Below are positions 1-8,909 of a stretch of 64,000 nt of DNA, in pieces. How positions within the stretch are numbered: position 1 is the stretch's first letter; each line of letters starts with the position of its first letter. The translations under genes were made by a program, and so were the position numbers. A model generated the notes under the pieces. The model had not been told where the DNA came from, did no database searches, and saw nothing but the letters and a program-made list of their open reading frames with translations. The stretch comes from Bacillus sp. S3 (lineage in GTDB: Bacteria > Bacillota > Bacilli > Bacillales > Cytobacillaceae), in the NCBI RefSeq assembly GCF_005154805.1, contig NZ_CP039727.1, positions 5,019,501-5,083,500 of the forward strand. The letters run 5' to 3'.

Positions 1-39
1 TTTGATCTCTTCAGGGTGGTTCGCGTAACGTGTCTCCAC
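1..39 (-). CDS. kduI: 5-dehydro-4-deoxy-D-glucuronate isomerase, N-terminal 13 codons only
   Basis: Only the first 13 codons are inside the window. They translate to (V/M)ETRYANHPEEIK, which fits the conserved start of KduI, the isomerase that converts 5-keto-4-deoxyuronate to 3-deoxy-D-glycero-2,5-hexodiulosonate in pectin breakdown. The start is a GTG at 39-37 on the minus strand, preceded by a GAGGAGG ribosome binding site. The nearby ATG closes after 11 codons. It lies 40 bases after kdgK on the same strand, so kdgA-kdgK-kduI is probably one operon. The call rests on a short peptide plus context. Confidence 0.72.
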   Translation of the reverse strand, partial: METRYANHPEEIK

Positions 40-79
40 ACTCCATTCCTCCTCTATAAAAATATCTATAAGAAACTGC

Positions 80-1093
80 TTATCTAAGAATTTTTCCAGG
101 TTCAAGCCTAGCAAATTGGTTGATCTCAACCTCGGAGAACGTATTGCAATCCCCGTGAATGGTATGTTTTAAAACAGATGCAGCCGTTGCAAAGGATACA
201 ATCTGTTCAGGCGCCTGCTCTTTCAGAATTCCGTTGAGAATTCCTGCCGCAAAGGCGTCCCCGCCGCCCACACGATCCACGATGTGATCGATGGTGTAAA
301 CCTTTGATTGATACAGTTCTCCTCCACTATAAAAATTGCCTTGTAGTGTATGGGTCGAGGCTGAGAGCACCTGACGGAAAGTAGAACTCATGTATTGGAT
401 GTTCGGATACGACTGCTTAATTTTTTGATAGTAATAGTCAAGCTTGGCATCAGGGACCATCGCTTCATCCGCTTTTTCAATGCCCAGCAAATAAAGCGCA
501 TCTAACTCGCCGCAAAAGCAAATATCCACAAATGGAAGAAGGGTGCGAATCGCTTCCGCCGCTTCTTGGTGACTCCATAATTTGGCCCGGTAGTTAAAAT
601 CAAGGCTGGTTGTCACCCCATGTTCCTTCGCTTTTCTCAAGGAGTGTAAGACCACTTCCCTCATATTCGGAGAAAGGGCAGCCGAAATGCTAGAAACATG
701 GAACAGGTCTGCTCCACGGAACACTGCATCAAAGTCTATTTCTTCAATCGTTAGGGTAGAAAAGCTAGAATACTTTCGGTCATAGGTGACCTGCGGACTT
801 CTAGGGCCGGACCCTAACTCCAGATAATAGGTACCTAACCGCTCTCCACCTTTTAATACGAAATCTGTATGAACGCCATAGGACTTCAATTGGCGTTCCA
901 CTGCGGTTCCAAGCATATTATCGGGGATCTTGCTCATCGCAAACACATCATGACCAAAATGCGCTAACGAAACACCAACATTGGTCTCCGCTCCGCCATA
1001 GTGCATCATGGCCTGATTGGCTTGGGAGAGCCTCTCCCCTACATGGGTAGAGAATCGAAGTAAAATTTCTCCTAGAGTAATAATCTTTTTCAT
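80..1093 (-). CDS. kdgK: 2-keto-3-deoxygluconate kinase (PfkB family)
   Basis: This cytoplasmic kinase phosphorylates 2-keto-3-deoxygluconate (KDG) to KDPG, the substrate of the aldolase encoded just upstream. The 337-residue protein has the PfkB fold: an N-terminal strand KIITLGEILLRF, a glycine-rich GGAETNVG near residue 35, and the C-terminal signature GGGDAFAAGIL near residue 275 with the catalytic Asp. The ATG lies three bases after the kdgA stop and is preceded by AGAGAGGC, so translation is probably coupled. PfkB kinases are hard to tell apart by sequence. The KDG assignment rests mainly on pairing with kdgA and kduI. Confidence 0.88.
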   Translation of the reverse strand: MKKIITLGEILLRFSTHVGERLSQANQAMMHYGGAETNVGVSLAHFGHDVFAMSKIPDNMLGTAVERQLKSYGVHTDFVLKGGERLGTYYLELGSGPRSPQVTYDRKYSSFSTLTIEEIDFDAVFRGADLFHVSSISAALSPNMREVVLHSLRKAKEHGVTTSLDFNYRAKLWSHQEAAEAIRTLLPFVDICFCGELDALYLLGIEKADEAMVPDAKLDYYYQKIKQSYPNIQYMSSTFRQVLSASTHTLQGNFYSGGELYQSKVYTIDHIVDRVGGGDAFAAGILNGILKEQAPEQIVSFATAASVLKHTIHGDCNTFSEVEINQFARLEPGKILR

Positions 1094-1096
1094 ATT

Positions 1097-1744
1097 TTAA
1101 GCCTCTCTAGCAATCTGGACTTTTTTCACATATTCTCTTGCATATTCCGTAATTTTTGCAAAATCGCCTGTTTTAGCCGGGGCTATTAAGCTGCCGCCCA
1201 CACCAACTGCGACGCAGCCATTTTTAATCCATTGCCCGACATTATCTAAGTCCACTCCACCTGTTGGCATCAAGTTGATTTGTGGCAGCGGTCCTTTGAC
1301 GGCTTTTACGAAGTCCGGGCCAAAGGCGTTTCCAGGGAATAGTTTGACGATATCTACCCCTGCCTCGAGCGCATGCTTCATTTCTGTAATGGTCATACAG
1401 CCCGGCATATAAGGAATTTGATAGAGATTACAAAGTTTGGCACTTTCTAAGTCAAAGGTTGGACTGACCACAAACTGTGCGCCTGCGAGGATGGCAATCC
1501 TTGCGGTCATAGCATCCAGGACGGTTCCCGCCCCAATAACCACTTCTTTGTGTTCCTGATAGATGGAAGCTAATTGTTTGATGACCTCGTCGGCACCTTT
1601 TACCGTAAAGGTCACTTCAATTGCCGTGATACCGCCATTTACGCATGCCTCTGAAATATTGACCGCCTCTTCTTTTGAGTCCGCTCTTACGACAGCAACC
1701 ACACCACAATTCAAAATTTTATGTAATATAGGAAATTTATTCAC
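1097..1744 (-). CDS. kdgA: KDPG/KHG aldolase, GTG start
   Basis: This class I aldolase cleaves 2-keto-3-deoxy-6-phosphogluconate to pyruvate and glyceraldehyde 3-phosphate. Family motifs are visible: GVVAVVRA near the start, the active-site Glu in GGITAIEVTFT, GAGTVLD, and the Schiff-base lysine in DIVKLFPGNAFGPDF. The open frame extends upstream to 1789. The GTG at 1744 is the better start because AGGGGGG sits at the right distance, and it gives 215 aa, the usual family length. The gene leads the kdgA-kdgK-kduI group and has a 14-bp palindrome about 80 bases upstream. Confidence 0.92.
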   Translation of the reverse strand: MNKFPILHKILNCGVVAVVRADSKEEAVNISEACVNGGITAIEVTFTVKGADEVIKQLASIYQEHKEVVIGAGTVLDAMTARIAILAGAQFVVSPTFDLESAKLCNLYQIPYMPGCMTITEMKHALEAGVDIVKLFPGNAFGPDFVKAVKGPLPQINLMPTGGVDLDNVGQWIKNGCVAVGVGGSLIAPAKTGDFAKITEYAREYVKKVQIAREA

Positions 1745-1823
1745 ATTATCCCCCCTATCATTGGTCTTCACATTGAAAAATCGCAACATTAGGAAATCTT
1801 CACACCATGATTGTATTAAAGGA

Positions 1824-1837
1824 TGTAAGGGGTTACA
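1824..1837. promoter_or_regulatory. 14-bp palindrome upstream of kdgA, candidate repressor operator
   Basis: TGTAAGGGGTTACA is an inverted repeat (TGTAA/TTACA, four-base centre) about 80 bases upstream of the kdgA GTG. It differs at two positions from the palindromes found three times around the LacI-regulated locus at 40-43 kb. In Bacillus, kdg genes are controlled by the LacI-family repressor KdgR. Binding here is inference, and no lacI-type gene adjoins this site inside the window. Confidence 0.45.
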
Positions 1838-1959
1838 ATTCGATTCAGCAAAACCCTTAAAATCTTAAACCTTTATCTTAAATATTTATATATTAAGAAA
1901 AGCGCAAGGCGCCTGAAGCTGGACAATTCTCAAAGTCTAAATTTCTTTTTTATCTTTGA

Positions 1960-1992
1960 AAAAAAAAAACTAACCACCCAATGGATGATTAG
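1960..1992 (-). terminator. Rho-independent terminator after the response-regulator gene
   Basis: Read on the minus strand, CTAATCATCC-ATTG-GGGTGGTTAG forms a near-perfect stem followed by about ten U residues. It lies just past the stop of the AraC-type response regulator gene at 2008 and ends that operon. Confidence 0.85.
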
Positions 1993-2007
1993 TGTCAAAG
2001 CTTCAGC

Positions 2008-3567
2008 TTACCTAAACTTCTTCTTATACTCTGCAGGCGTATGCCCTGTGTATTTTTTAAAGCAGATGCCAAAGTATTGCGGGTTACTGTAGCCTACTTT
2101 TTCACAGACCTCCGAGGTTTTGATATCCTCCGAGCTTAATATTTCCATCGCCCGCTTCATGCGCAGCTCAAGGAGGAAATCACCAAAATTAAATCCCTTT
2201 TCAAGCTTAAATAAGTTACTTAAATACGGTGTGCTCACATGAATCACCTCGGCCACTCGTTGGAGCGTTAAACTACTTTCATGGAAATTCTCCTTCATAT
2301 ACGTGATTGCTTGATCCACGTGGCTGAAATAATTCTTCTCTCTCCTTTTATACATCGCTGTAGACCACTGCTCAATCAGCTGTTGCAGGATCTCCGCCAT
2401 TTCCGTCAGAGTATGTAATTCCATGATTTCTTTATACACTTCAGATGCGTTAAAGTCGTTTGTCTCTTCCTTGATCCATTTTTCAATTTCGGAGAAAAGC
2501 ATAGTGCTGAATTTCAGCGCCATCACCTTCAAATCAGCTAACGGCACACTTTTCCTTTCGACAATCGCTGCACTTAACTGCCCCAGGGTTTCATTCGCCT
2601 TTTCCGGTAAGCCGCTCTTGATTTGCGTTTCTAATTTCGTGACAAGATCGTGTAATGGTTTCTTTTCTGTTTCTTCGTTAGACATTGTGTCATCTAAAGA
2701 AAACAGTTTACCTGTCCCCATAATATGTCTCATATCCATCGCAAGTCGGGCTTCTAGAAAGGAGTGACCCACTTCAAACAAATTCGCATACGTCCGCCCG
2801 AAAGTCATCGTTACCTGATGGTCGACTTGTTCACTAAGCTGCTTGAACAAGGCCCGCGCTAGCCTCCTTTTCCTTTCATCCTCCTCCTGCTCCATGGATA
2901 AGAGGATCGCAAATTCATCGTGAGCCACATTCATCACGATTGAGTCGATTTCTTGAAAAACAGAGGTCGTGATGTTCGTCATTTTTGACATGATCTTATT
3001 GCCTTCTTCCAGCAGTTCAGACGACATTTTTACAAGGATGGCCGCATAGCTTGGCCCTTCAAGCTCGACACCAAGCTCGAACAGCTCTTTCTCCACATCG
3101 ACTCTCTGCTCTCCTTCCTTAATCAGTCGTTGGAAAAAATTCCACTGAAGCAGCGGCAACGATTCCGTGATCTTCTTTTCTTTCGCTGCCTCGCCCTCCC
3201 AATCAGCCGCCGCTTCCTTCACTTTCTTAAGCAAATCCTCCGCGTCCACCGGCTTTAACAGATAATCAAACGCCTTCACCTTTACCGCTTCCTGGGCATA
3301 TTTGAAGTCTTCATACCCCGTCAGAAAAATAATTCTTGTATCTAAGCTTCTCTCTCTTATCTTTTTCGCCATTTCCAGCCCGCTCATAAAAGGCATATTA
3401 ATATCTGAAATAACCACCTGCGGTTTCTCTTTTTCTATTAAATCAAGGGCAACCTCCCCATCTCCCGCTTCCCCTGCCACAACAAACCCATGGTCTTCCC
3501 ATGGAATTGCCTGACAAATGCCGCGGCGAATAATGCGATCGTCCTCCACCACAATCACTTTAATCAT
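2008..3567 (-). CDS. AraC-type response regulator (YesN-like)
   Basis: This is the transcription-factor partner of the sensor kinase encoded eight bases upstream. Residues 1-120 form a receiver domain with the acidic pair EDD near the start, the phospho-acceptor Asp in VVISDINMPFMSG near residue 55, and Lys in LLKPVDAEDLL. The middle 250 residues resemble YesN-type linker regions. The last 100 residues are two AraC helix-turn-helix motifs ending in GYSNPQYFGICFKKYTGHTPAEYKK. YesM/YesN pairs in Bacillus control rhamnogalacturonan or oligosaccharide uptake genes, so the divergent ABC transporter at 5553 is the likely target. The exact inducer is not visible. Confidence 0.92.
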   Translation of the reverse strand: MIKVIVVEDDRIIRRGICQAIPWEDHGFVVAGEAGDGEVALDLIEKEKPQVVISDINMPFMSGLEMAKKIRERSLDTRIIFLTGYEDFKYAQEAVKVKAFDYLLKPVDAEDLLKKVKEAAADWEGEAAKEKKITESLPLLQWNFFQRLIKEGEQRVDVEKELFELGVELEGPSYAAILVKMSSELLEEGNKIMSKMTNITTSVFQEIDSIVMNVAHDEFAILLSMEQEEDERKRRLARALFKQLSEQVDHQVTMTFGRTYANLFEVGHSFLEARLAMDMRHIMGTGKLFSLDDTMSNEETEKKPLHDLVTKLETQIKSGLPEKANETLGQLSAAIVERKSVPLADLKVMALKFSTMLFSEIEKWIKEETNDFNASEVYKEIMELHTLTEMAEILQQLIEQWSTAMYKRREKNYFSHVDQAITYMKENFHESSLTLQRVAEVIHVSTPYLSNLFKLEKGFNFGDFLLELRMKRAMEILSSEDIKTSEVCEKVGYSNPQYFGICFKKYTGHTPAEYKKKFR

Positions 3568-3575
3568 ACTCCCAT

Positions 3576-5360
3576 TCAGCTCCCTTCTGTTTTGGGGATC
3601 GTAATGCTTGCTACTGTCCCCTTCCCAGGTTCACTTGCGATCGTCAAACCATATTCTTTTCCGAAGTGGATTTCAATTCGTTCATTTACACTTTTCAGAC
3701 CAATACCAATAAATCTCTTTTTGTCTTGATAGGAAGCGGCAATTTCCGCCAATATATCTTGTAATCTATGTGGTTCGATCCCATTTCCGTTATCGGCAAC
3801 CTCTAAATGAATGGCATCCTCCGCTTGATAGCCTTTTATCGTAATCTTCCCTTGCCCGCGTTTCTGCTTGACCCCGTGGTAAATGGCATTTTCAATGAGA
3901 GGCTGAAGGGAAAGTTTAATAATGTTATAGGAAAGAATCTCCGGGTCGACATCAATTTCATACGTAAAGTCATCTCCATACCGCATCTCTTGAATGAACA
4001 AGTAATGCTGAATATGCTCGATTTCCTCTTGAATAGAGATAATCTCTTTTCCTTTACTAATCCCAATTCTGAAAAAGCTAGATAGGGCAGTGATCATTTG
4101 ACTGGCATCCTTATTAAGCCCCATATCACATAATCCTTTAATAGAGTAAAGCGTATTATAGAGAAAATGAGGATTAATTTGTGCATGCATAATCGCAAAT
4201 TCTAATTGTCGTTTCTCCTCTTGCTCCAATTGGATTTGTTCCATCAGCGTTTGAATCCGAATAATTAACTCTTTAAAGCCCGTATGGAGAATCTGCATTT
4301 CCTTCGGCCCCGACATCTCCACATTAAGCTCGAGATGCTCTTTATCAATTTTCCCCATTTGGTCTGCCAAGCGTTCAAACGGCTTAGAAATATACCTTCC
4401 CACGATGTTCGTTAGATAGATAACAGCCACAATCACAAAGACCATCAAAAAGACCGTGAAGCCCTTAATATAATTCACCTTTTTTAACATGACATCTTGG
4501 GGAATGACAGCAGCTATTTTCCAATTATTCGCTTCTAACGTATCGTAGAGGACAATCATTTCTTCACCTGACGAACTCTTGTAGGAGAATTGCCCACTTC
4601 TTTTCTTCAGCCTTTGAAGCGAGACTAATGTCGATTTATCTAGCTTGTACTCCTCTTTTACGTTCTTGGATTCATATTTTCCGTCAGGACTGACCAAAGC
4701 CAGATACCCATTTTCGCCGATGAGCGATTTATTCAATACCTGTTCAAAAAACTCAGCTCGTAAATTAAAAAGAACAATCCCTCTCGATTCATTCCGATGA
4801 ATCAATCGGAAGACGGATAGCACCCGATCCTTTTGATTAAAGACTCGATCTTGATGAATATTCCTCCAATAAAACCCTTCCCTGCTCCCACTAAATGTGG
4901 AAAAAAACTGATCATAATTGACCGACGGGTTGGAATTATACCCACTATGATAAAGCAGGAATTCCTTTTGATTGAGATCGACCAAAACGGAACTGAGAAT
5001 AACATCATATCTGGAATAAATAAGCTTTAAATTATTATCGATTTCTACATAAGAACTCGGTTGAATCTCTGATTCCCTCTTATCCATTAATGATAGGATC
5101 CTAGGATCATTCGATAAGGAGACTAATTGTTGAAAAACATCTGAAAGCATATTATCCAGGTAGTTTTTTGTCTGAAAAATGGTATCGTTTACATTTTTAT
5201 ACGCATTTTCTTCAATTTGTGCGGTAGCAAGCATCGTGGATACCCAGCCCGTAACAAAAATAGCGATAATAATGATAGGAAGATAGAGAGTGTTAATCGT
5301 GGATTTAAACGAGTTAAAAAAGTGCTTTCGAATCATTTGTTTCATCTTCATAGCCATCAT
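3576..5360 (-). CDS. Membrane sensor histidine kinase (YesM/LytS type)
   Basis: This membrane kinase of about 594 aa has one transmembrane segment near residues 22-43 and an extracellular sensing region of roughly 250 residues. A second segment follows (FTVFLMVFVIVAVIYLTNIV), then a HAMP-like stretch. The His_kinase domain carries the phospho-accepting His in HAQINPHFLYNTL, and the ATPase domain shows LIENAIYHGVKQ, DNGNGI and GIGLKSVNERI. The frame is open to 5417, but the ATG at 5360 has GGGAGA at proper spacing, so I chose it. It precedes the response regulator gene by eight bases. It presumably senses pectin-derived oligosaccharides, which is inferred from context. Confidence 0.9.
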   Translation of the reverse strand: MMAMKMKQMIRKHFFNSFKSTINTLYLPIIIIAIFVTGWVSTMLATAQIEENAYKNVNDTIFQTKNYLDNMLSDVFQQLVSLSNDPRILSLMDKRESEIQPSSYVEIDNNLKLIYSRYDVILSSVLVDLNQKEFLLYHSGYNSNPSVNYDQFFSTFSGSREGFYWRNIHQDRVFNQKDRVLSVFRLIHRNESRGIVLFNLRAEFFEQVLNKSLIGENGYLALVSPDGKYESKNVKEEYKLDKSTLVSLQRLKKRSGQFSYKSSSGEEMIVLYDTLEANNWKIAAVIPQDVMLKKVNYIKGFTVFLMVFVIVAVIYLTNIVGRYISKPFERLADQMGKIDKEHLELNVEMSGPKEMQILHTGFKELIIRIQTLMEQIQLEQEEKRQLEFAIMHAQINPHFLYNTLYSIKGLCDMGLNKDASQMITALSSFFRIGISKGKEIISIQEEIEHIQHYLFIQEMRYGDDFTYEIDVDPEILSYNIIKLSLQPLIENAIYHGVKQKRGQGKITIKGYQAEDAIHLEVADNGNGIEPHRLQDILAEIAASYQDKKRFIGIGLKSVNERIEIHFGKEYGLTIASEPGKGTVASITIPKTEGS

Positions 5361-5505
5361 GTCAGGTTCTCCCGTTAGCAAAAGTATGTAGACATTCCCA
5401 TTCCCTATATAAAACAATAAACCAATTTTCTGAAACGGTAAACAAGGAAGTTGTCACAAATATCTTAAAATTTTAATCAATCATCTTAAAATCTTTAATT
5501 ATCCA

Positions 5506-5519
5506 AGAAACCGTTTTCA
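5506..5519. promoter_or_regulatory. CcpA cre-like site upstream of the sugar ABC operon
   Basis: AGAAACCGTTTTCA matches the cre consensus (TGWAARCGYTWNCW) at most positions. It lies in the gap between the sensor kinase gene and the divergently read permease gene, about 35 bases before the permease start. Carbon catabolite repression of this operon is therefore plausible. Confidence 0.55.
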
Positions 5520-5552
5520 TTTATGATGAAAAACAAGAGAGGAGGAAACTAG

Positions 5553-6494
5553 ATGAATGCATCACAAAGCGCTGCCGAAACAATGGTTAAGAGTAAACGG
5601 GTGGTGAGCAAAAGGAAGAATAAAAAAGACAAATGGATTCCTTATCTTTTTATCCTGCCATCTTTCCTTGTGATCTTAAGTTTTCTATTTTATCCAATCG
5701 CGACTGTATTTTACTACAGCGTTCAACATTATGATGTGTCCGCTCCCTACTATAACGGCTTCGCCGGGATGGAGAACTTCGTTAACATCTTTACAAAAGA
5801 TAAAATGTTCATTCCAAGCCTGGTAAACAGTTTGAAATGGGTCGTTTCGGAGGTAGGTCTTCAATTAGTATTTGGTATGATTACAGCCTTACTTTTGAAT
5901 CAAACCTTTAAATTTAGAGGCATCATTCGTGCCGTTGCTTTTATCCCTTGGGCCATTTCAGGTGTGCTTGCCTCAACCATGTGGTCCTTGATGTTCAACG
6001 AGCACATGGGCGTACTGAATGACTTGCTAATGAAATGGGGAATCGTCGATGAACCGCAGGCATTCCTAGCAAGTACAACAACCGCTTTTACCGCTGTGAT
6101 TATTGCAGAGCTTTGGAGAGGAATTCCGTTTTTTGCGATTACCTTACTCGCTTCCTTACAAAGTATACCGGATGAATTATACGAAGCGGCGCGGGTAGAC
6201 GGCGCCAGCAGATGGAAGTCCTTTATTTTTGTGACCCTGCCACAATTGAAAAATACGATTATCTTAACCACCTTGCTCCGTGTGGTGTGGGAATTTAATA
6301 ACGTCGATCTATTGTTCAATTTAACAGGCGGCGGTCCTGCCCATTCCACAACCACCCTAACCATGTATATTGCTGATTTAGCAGTCCATGGAAGTAATTT
6401 CGGATATGGTTCGGCCTTAACGGTTGTTTCATTTGGGATTCTACTCATTTTCGCCATCCTTTATTTGAAACTAGCCCGTTATGAAAAGGAGTGA
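5553..6494 (+). CDS. Sugar ABC transporter permease 1 (MalF-like)
   Basis: This inner-membrane subunit of a carbohydrate importer of the CUT1 type has 313 aa. A basic N-terminus is followed by about six transmembrane segments, the first being YLFILPSFLVILSFLFYP. The ATPase-coupling EAA loop is present as EAARVDGASRWKSF near residue 212. The ATG has a GAGGAGG ribosome binding site. The gene opens the operon with permease 2 and a binding lipoprotein. No ATPase gene is nearby, as is usual for Bacillus CUT1 importers that share MsmX. The substrate is probably a pectin-derived oligouronide, judged from neighbours. Confidence 0.93.
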   Translation: MNASQSAAETMVKSKRVVSKRKNKKDKWIPYLFILPSFLVILSFLFYPIATVFYYSVQHYDVSAPYYNGFAGMENFVNIFTKDKMFIPSLVNSLKWVVSEVGLQLVFGMITALLLNQTFKFRGIIRAVAFIPWAISGVLASTMWSLMFNEHMGVLNDLLMKWGIVDEPQAFLASTTTAFTAVIIAELWRGIPFFAITLLASLQSIPDELYEAARVDGASRWKSFIFVTLPQLKNTIILTTLLRVVWEFNNVDLLFNLTGGGPAHSTTTLTMYIADLAVHGSNFGYGSALTVVSFGILLIFAILYLKLARYEKE

Positions 6495-6501
6495 TTCTAG
6501 C

Positions 6502-7338
6502 ATGTTTACAAAAAATAAAAAAGTCGACAAACTCTTAACACTCTATCTTCCTTTGCTCATGATGTTGAGTTTTACGATTTTCCCTATTTACTGGACAGTC
6601 AATACTGCATTTAAACCTGAAGGCGACATCATCAAACGGCCGCTCCAGTATCTGCCGGCAAGCCCAACTATTGATAACTTTGTCATGGCCTGGAGCAGCG
6701 TTGGGTTTGCTACTTTCTTTAAAAATAGTTTACTAGTTGGCTTTTTCACCGTCATCACTGTACTGGTTTGTTCCACCCTATCTGGTTATGCACTAAGCAG
6801 GTACCAGTTCAAAGGCAAACGAAGCTTCATGCTCATGCTGTTATGTACGCAATTCATCCCAAGGGCGATGATGATCATTCCATTGTTCATTATTTTCAAA
6901 ACCCTAGGATTAATTAGTAACCCGCTTTCATTAATTATCACGTATACAGCCGTGGAGATTCCCTTTACAACGATTCTTATGAGTGGGTTTATCTCCAATG
7001 TTCCAAAGGAATTGGAAGAAGCCGCCATGATCGATGGCTGTACCAAATTGCAGTCACTTCGGCACGTCGTCTTTCCACTATTAATGCCGGGAATTGTTGC
7101 AACAGGTGTTTTCACCTTCATTTATACGTGGAATGAATTTTTAATTGCCTTGATGCTGACCAATCAACAATCCAAATTCACTCTTCCAGTTGGACTAAGT
7201 TCGATGCTGGGTGAATTTAGTATCAACTATGGCGCCTTGGCAGCCGGAAGTGTCATCGCTTTAATTCCTGCCGTTATTCTTTTTGCCTTCGCGCAGAAAC
7301 ACCTAGTCAACGGGATGGGTGGAGCTGTAAAAGGCTAA
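6502..7338 (+). CDS. Sugar ABC transporter permease 2 (MalG-like)
   Basis: This is the second CUT1 permease subunit, 278 aa from the ATG at 6502. The open frame reaches back to 6481, but the ribosome binding site AAAGGAG at 6484-6490 lies seven bases or more ahead of 6502, so the later start is preferred. Six membrane segments are visible and the EAA loop reads EEAAMIDGCTKLQSL. It follows permease 1 with a gap of only seven bases, consistent with a heterodimeric channel made from one transcript. Confidence 0.92.
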   Translation: MFTKNKKVDKLLTLYLPLLMMLSFTIFPIYWTVNTAFKPEGDIIKRPLQYLPASPTIDNFVMAWSSVGFATFFKNSLLVGFFTVITVLVCSTLSGYALSRYQFKGKRSFMLMLLCTQFIPRAMMIIPLFIIFKTLGLISNPLSLIITYTAVEIPFTTILMSGFISNVPKELEEAAMIDGCTKLQSLRHVVFPLLMPGIVATGVFTFIYTWNEFLIALMLTNQQSKFTLPVGLSSMLGEFSINYGALAAGSVIALIPAVILFAFAQKHLVNGMGGAVKG

Positions 7339-7370
7339 TCAATATAAACATTTAAAAGGGAGGCAATACC

Positions 7371-8711
7371 ATGTTTAAGAAAAAAGTGACAACCTCTGTA
7401 CTTGCATTGACAATGGCAACCGGCATGCTGCTTACAGGCTGTGGCGGAGAAGAAAAAGCAGCCACTACCCCTAAAAAGGAAGCACCAAAGACCGAAGAAC
7501 CTGTAACACTCCAATTTTGGGATGAAAACGCAGGTCCGGCCCGTACACCTGTATGGGAAGAAGTAATTAAACGCTTTGAAGAAAAGAACCCAAATATCAC
7601 TGTAGAGTACGTGGGAATTCCCAATGCTTCGGCCAAATCAAAATACGATGCAGCCATAGCAGCTGATGATATGCCAGACGTAGGCTCTATGCAAACAACA
7701 TGGCTTCCTGAATTCTCGATTCGGAATGCATTACTTCCACTCGATAAGTATTTCGATAAGTCTGATATCAGCAAAAAGATGAACAAAGCGGCAACAGATG
7801 TAAATAAGAAAATCACGCAGGATGGCAAGCTTTATGGGATTCCCTATGCACAAAACTTGGATGCTTTATGGATCCGTACTGACTGGTTCCAAGAAGCAGG
7901 TGTAGAAGAGCCGAAAACATGGGATGAATTCTTTACTCTCATTGAAAAAATGAGAGATAAAGAGAATAACCGTTTTGGTTTCACGATTCGCGGCGGTGCC
8001 GGCGCTTCCTTCACGATCCAAAGAGCCATGTTTGCTTATAGCGGTTTAGACTTCTTTGACAAGGATGGGAAACCCAACATCAATGATCCGAAGCACGTAG
8101 AGTTTGTAGAGAAATATTTCTCTTACTACAATAAACTAACGCCAAAGAGTGACATCACAAATGGCTATAAAGAAATGATTGCCGGCTTTGATACAGGTGT
8201 GGTTGCAATGGTACACCACAACCCTGGTTCTTTTGGGGAGCACAGTAAAGCATTGCCAGAAGGTTCCTTCAAGTTAATTCCACTGCCAACAACAGAAGAT
8301 GGAAAATATGTGGCTGAAGGTGGAAACGCTGTCAACCTAGGGATCTTTAAATCAACCAAACATCCAGATGCCGCTTGGAAATTCGTTGAATTTGTTAACT
8401 CAGCCGAAGCACAAAGCTACTGGAATGAACAAACCGGTCAAATCCCAACCAACAAAGATGTCTTAGCTGATGACTGGGTACAAAACGCACAACATATCAA
8501 AGTCGCCTTTGATGTCTATAACAATAAAGATACAAAAATTTATATGCCGCCATTTTATTTACCAGATTACCGCTCCATCCTTGATGGCGTCGTAGATCCT
8601 GGCGTCCAAGCCGTCATGAGCGAGAAAATGACAGCAAAAGAATTCCTAGACCAATGGGCAAAAGCAATCGAAGATTCCAAAAAGAAATACGACGAAACAT
8701 TTAAAAAATAA
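7371..8711 (+). CDS. Sugar-binding lipoprotein of the ABC importer
   Basis: This extracellular solute-binding protein (SBP_bac_1 type, 446 aa) begins with a lipoprotein signal peptide. Its hydrophobic core ends in LLTGC, so Cys23 or so is the lipid-anchored residue. The mature protein starts with a low-complexity Glu/Lys/Pro linker, then TLQFWDENAGPARTPVWEEV, typical of CUT1 binding proteins. It is encoded 32 bases after permease 2 and followed by a terminator. A paralogue with the same motif order sits at 13260, without its own permeases. Substrate is inferred from the pectin genes. Confidence 0.93.
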   Translation: MFKKKVTTSVLALTMATGMLLTGCGGEEKAATTPKKEAPKTEEPVTLQFWDENAGPARTPVWEEVIKRFEEKNPNITVEYVGIPNASAKSKYDAAIAADDMPDVGSMQTTWLPEFSIRNALLPLDKYFDKSDISKKMNKAATDVNKKITQDGKLYGIPYAQNLDALWIRTDWFQEAGVEEPKTWDEFFTLIEKMRDKENNRFGFTIRGGAGASFTIQRAMFAYSGLDFFDKDGKPNINDPKHVEFVEKYFSYYNKLTPKSDITNGYKEMIAGFDTGVVAMVHHNPGSFGEHSKALPEGSFKLIPLPTTEDGKYVAEGGNAVNLGIFKSTKHPDAAWKFVEFVNSAEAQSYWNEQTGQIPTNKDVLADDWVQNAQHIKVAFDVYNNKDTKIYMPPFYLPDYRSILDGVVDPGVQAVMSEKMTAKEFLDQWAKAIEDSKKKYDETFKK

Positions 8712-8719
8712 ACAAACGG

Positions 8720-8750
8720 CTGAGTGTTGATGCTATTGACACTCAGTTTT
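8720..8750 (+). terminator. Terminator after the ABC transporter operon
   Basis: CTGAGTGT and ACACTCAG form an eight-base stem around a short loop, followed by TTTT, just after the binding-protein stop. Confidence 0.82.
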
Positions 8751-8761
8751 AACTATGTTGA

Positions 8762-8880
8762 TTGGAGCGGAAGGTGCGAGACTCCTGCGGGAGCAGCGGG
8801 ACAGGTGAGACCCCACAGGCGCTTTAGCGCCGAGGAGGCTCACCGCCCGCCCCGCGGAAAGCGAAGCACCTGGAGCGCTA
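8762..8880. repeat. GC-rich interspersed intergenic repeat
   Basis: About 120 bases are far richer in G and C than the neighbours and contain several nested inverted repeats (for example GGCGCTTTAGCGCC, and GGTGCG near the left end against AGCACC near the right end). I recognise the same element from many intergenic regions of Bacillus genomes, where it often causes false short ORF calls. It separates the transporter operon from the hydrolase gene. Its function is not known to me. Confidence 0.75.
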
Positions 8881-8909
8881 ATCCTATCTTTTAAAAAGGA
8901 GACTGTACA

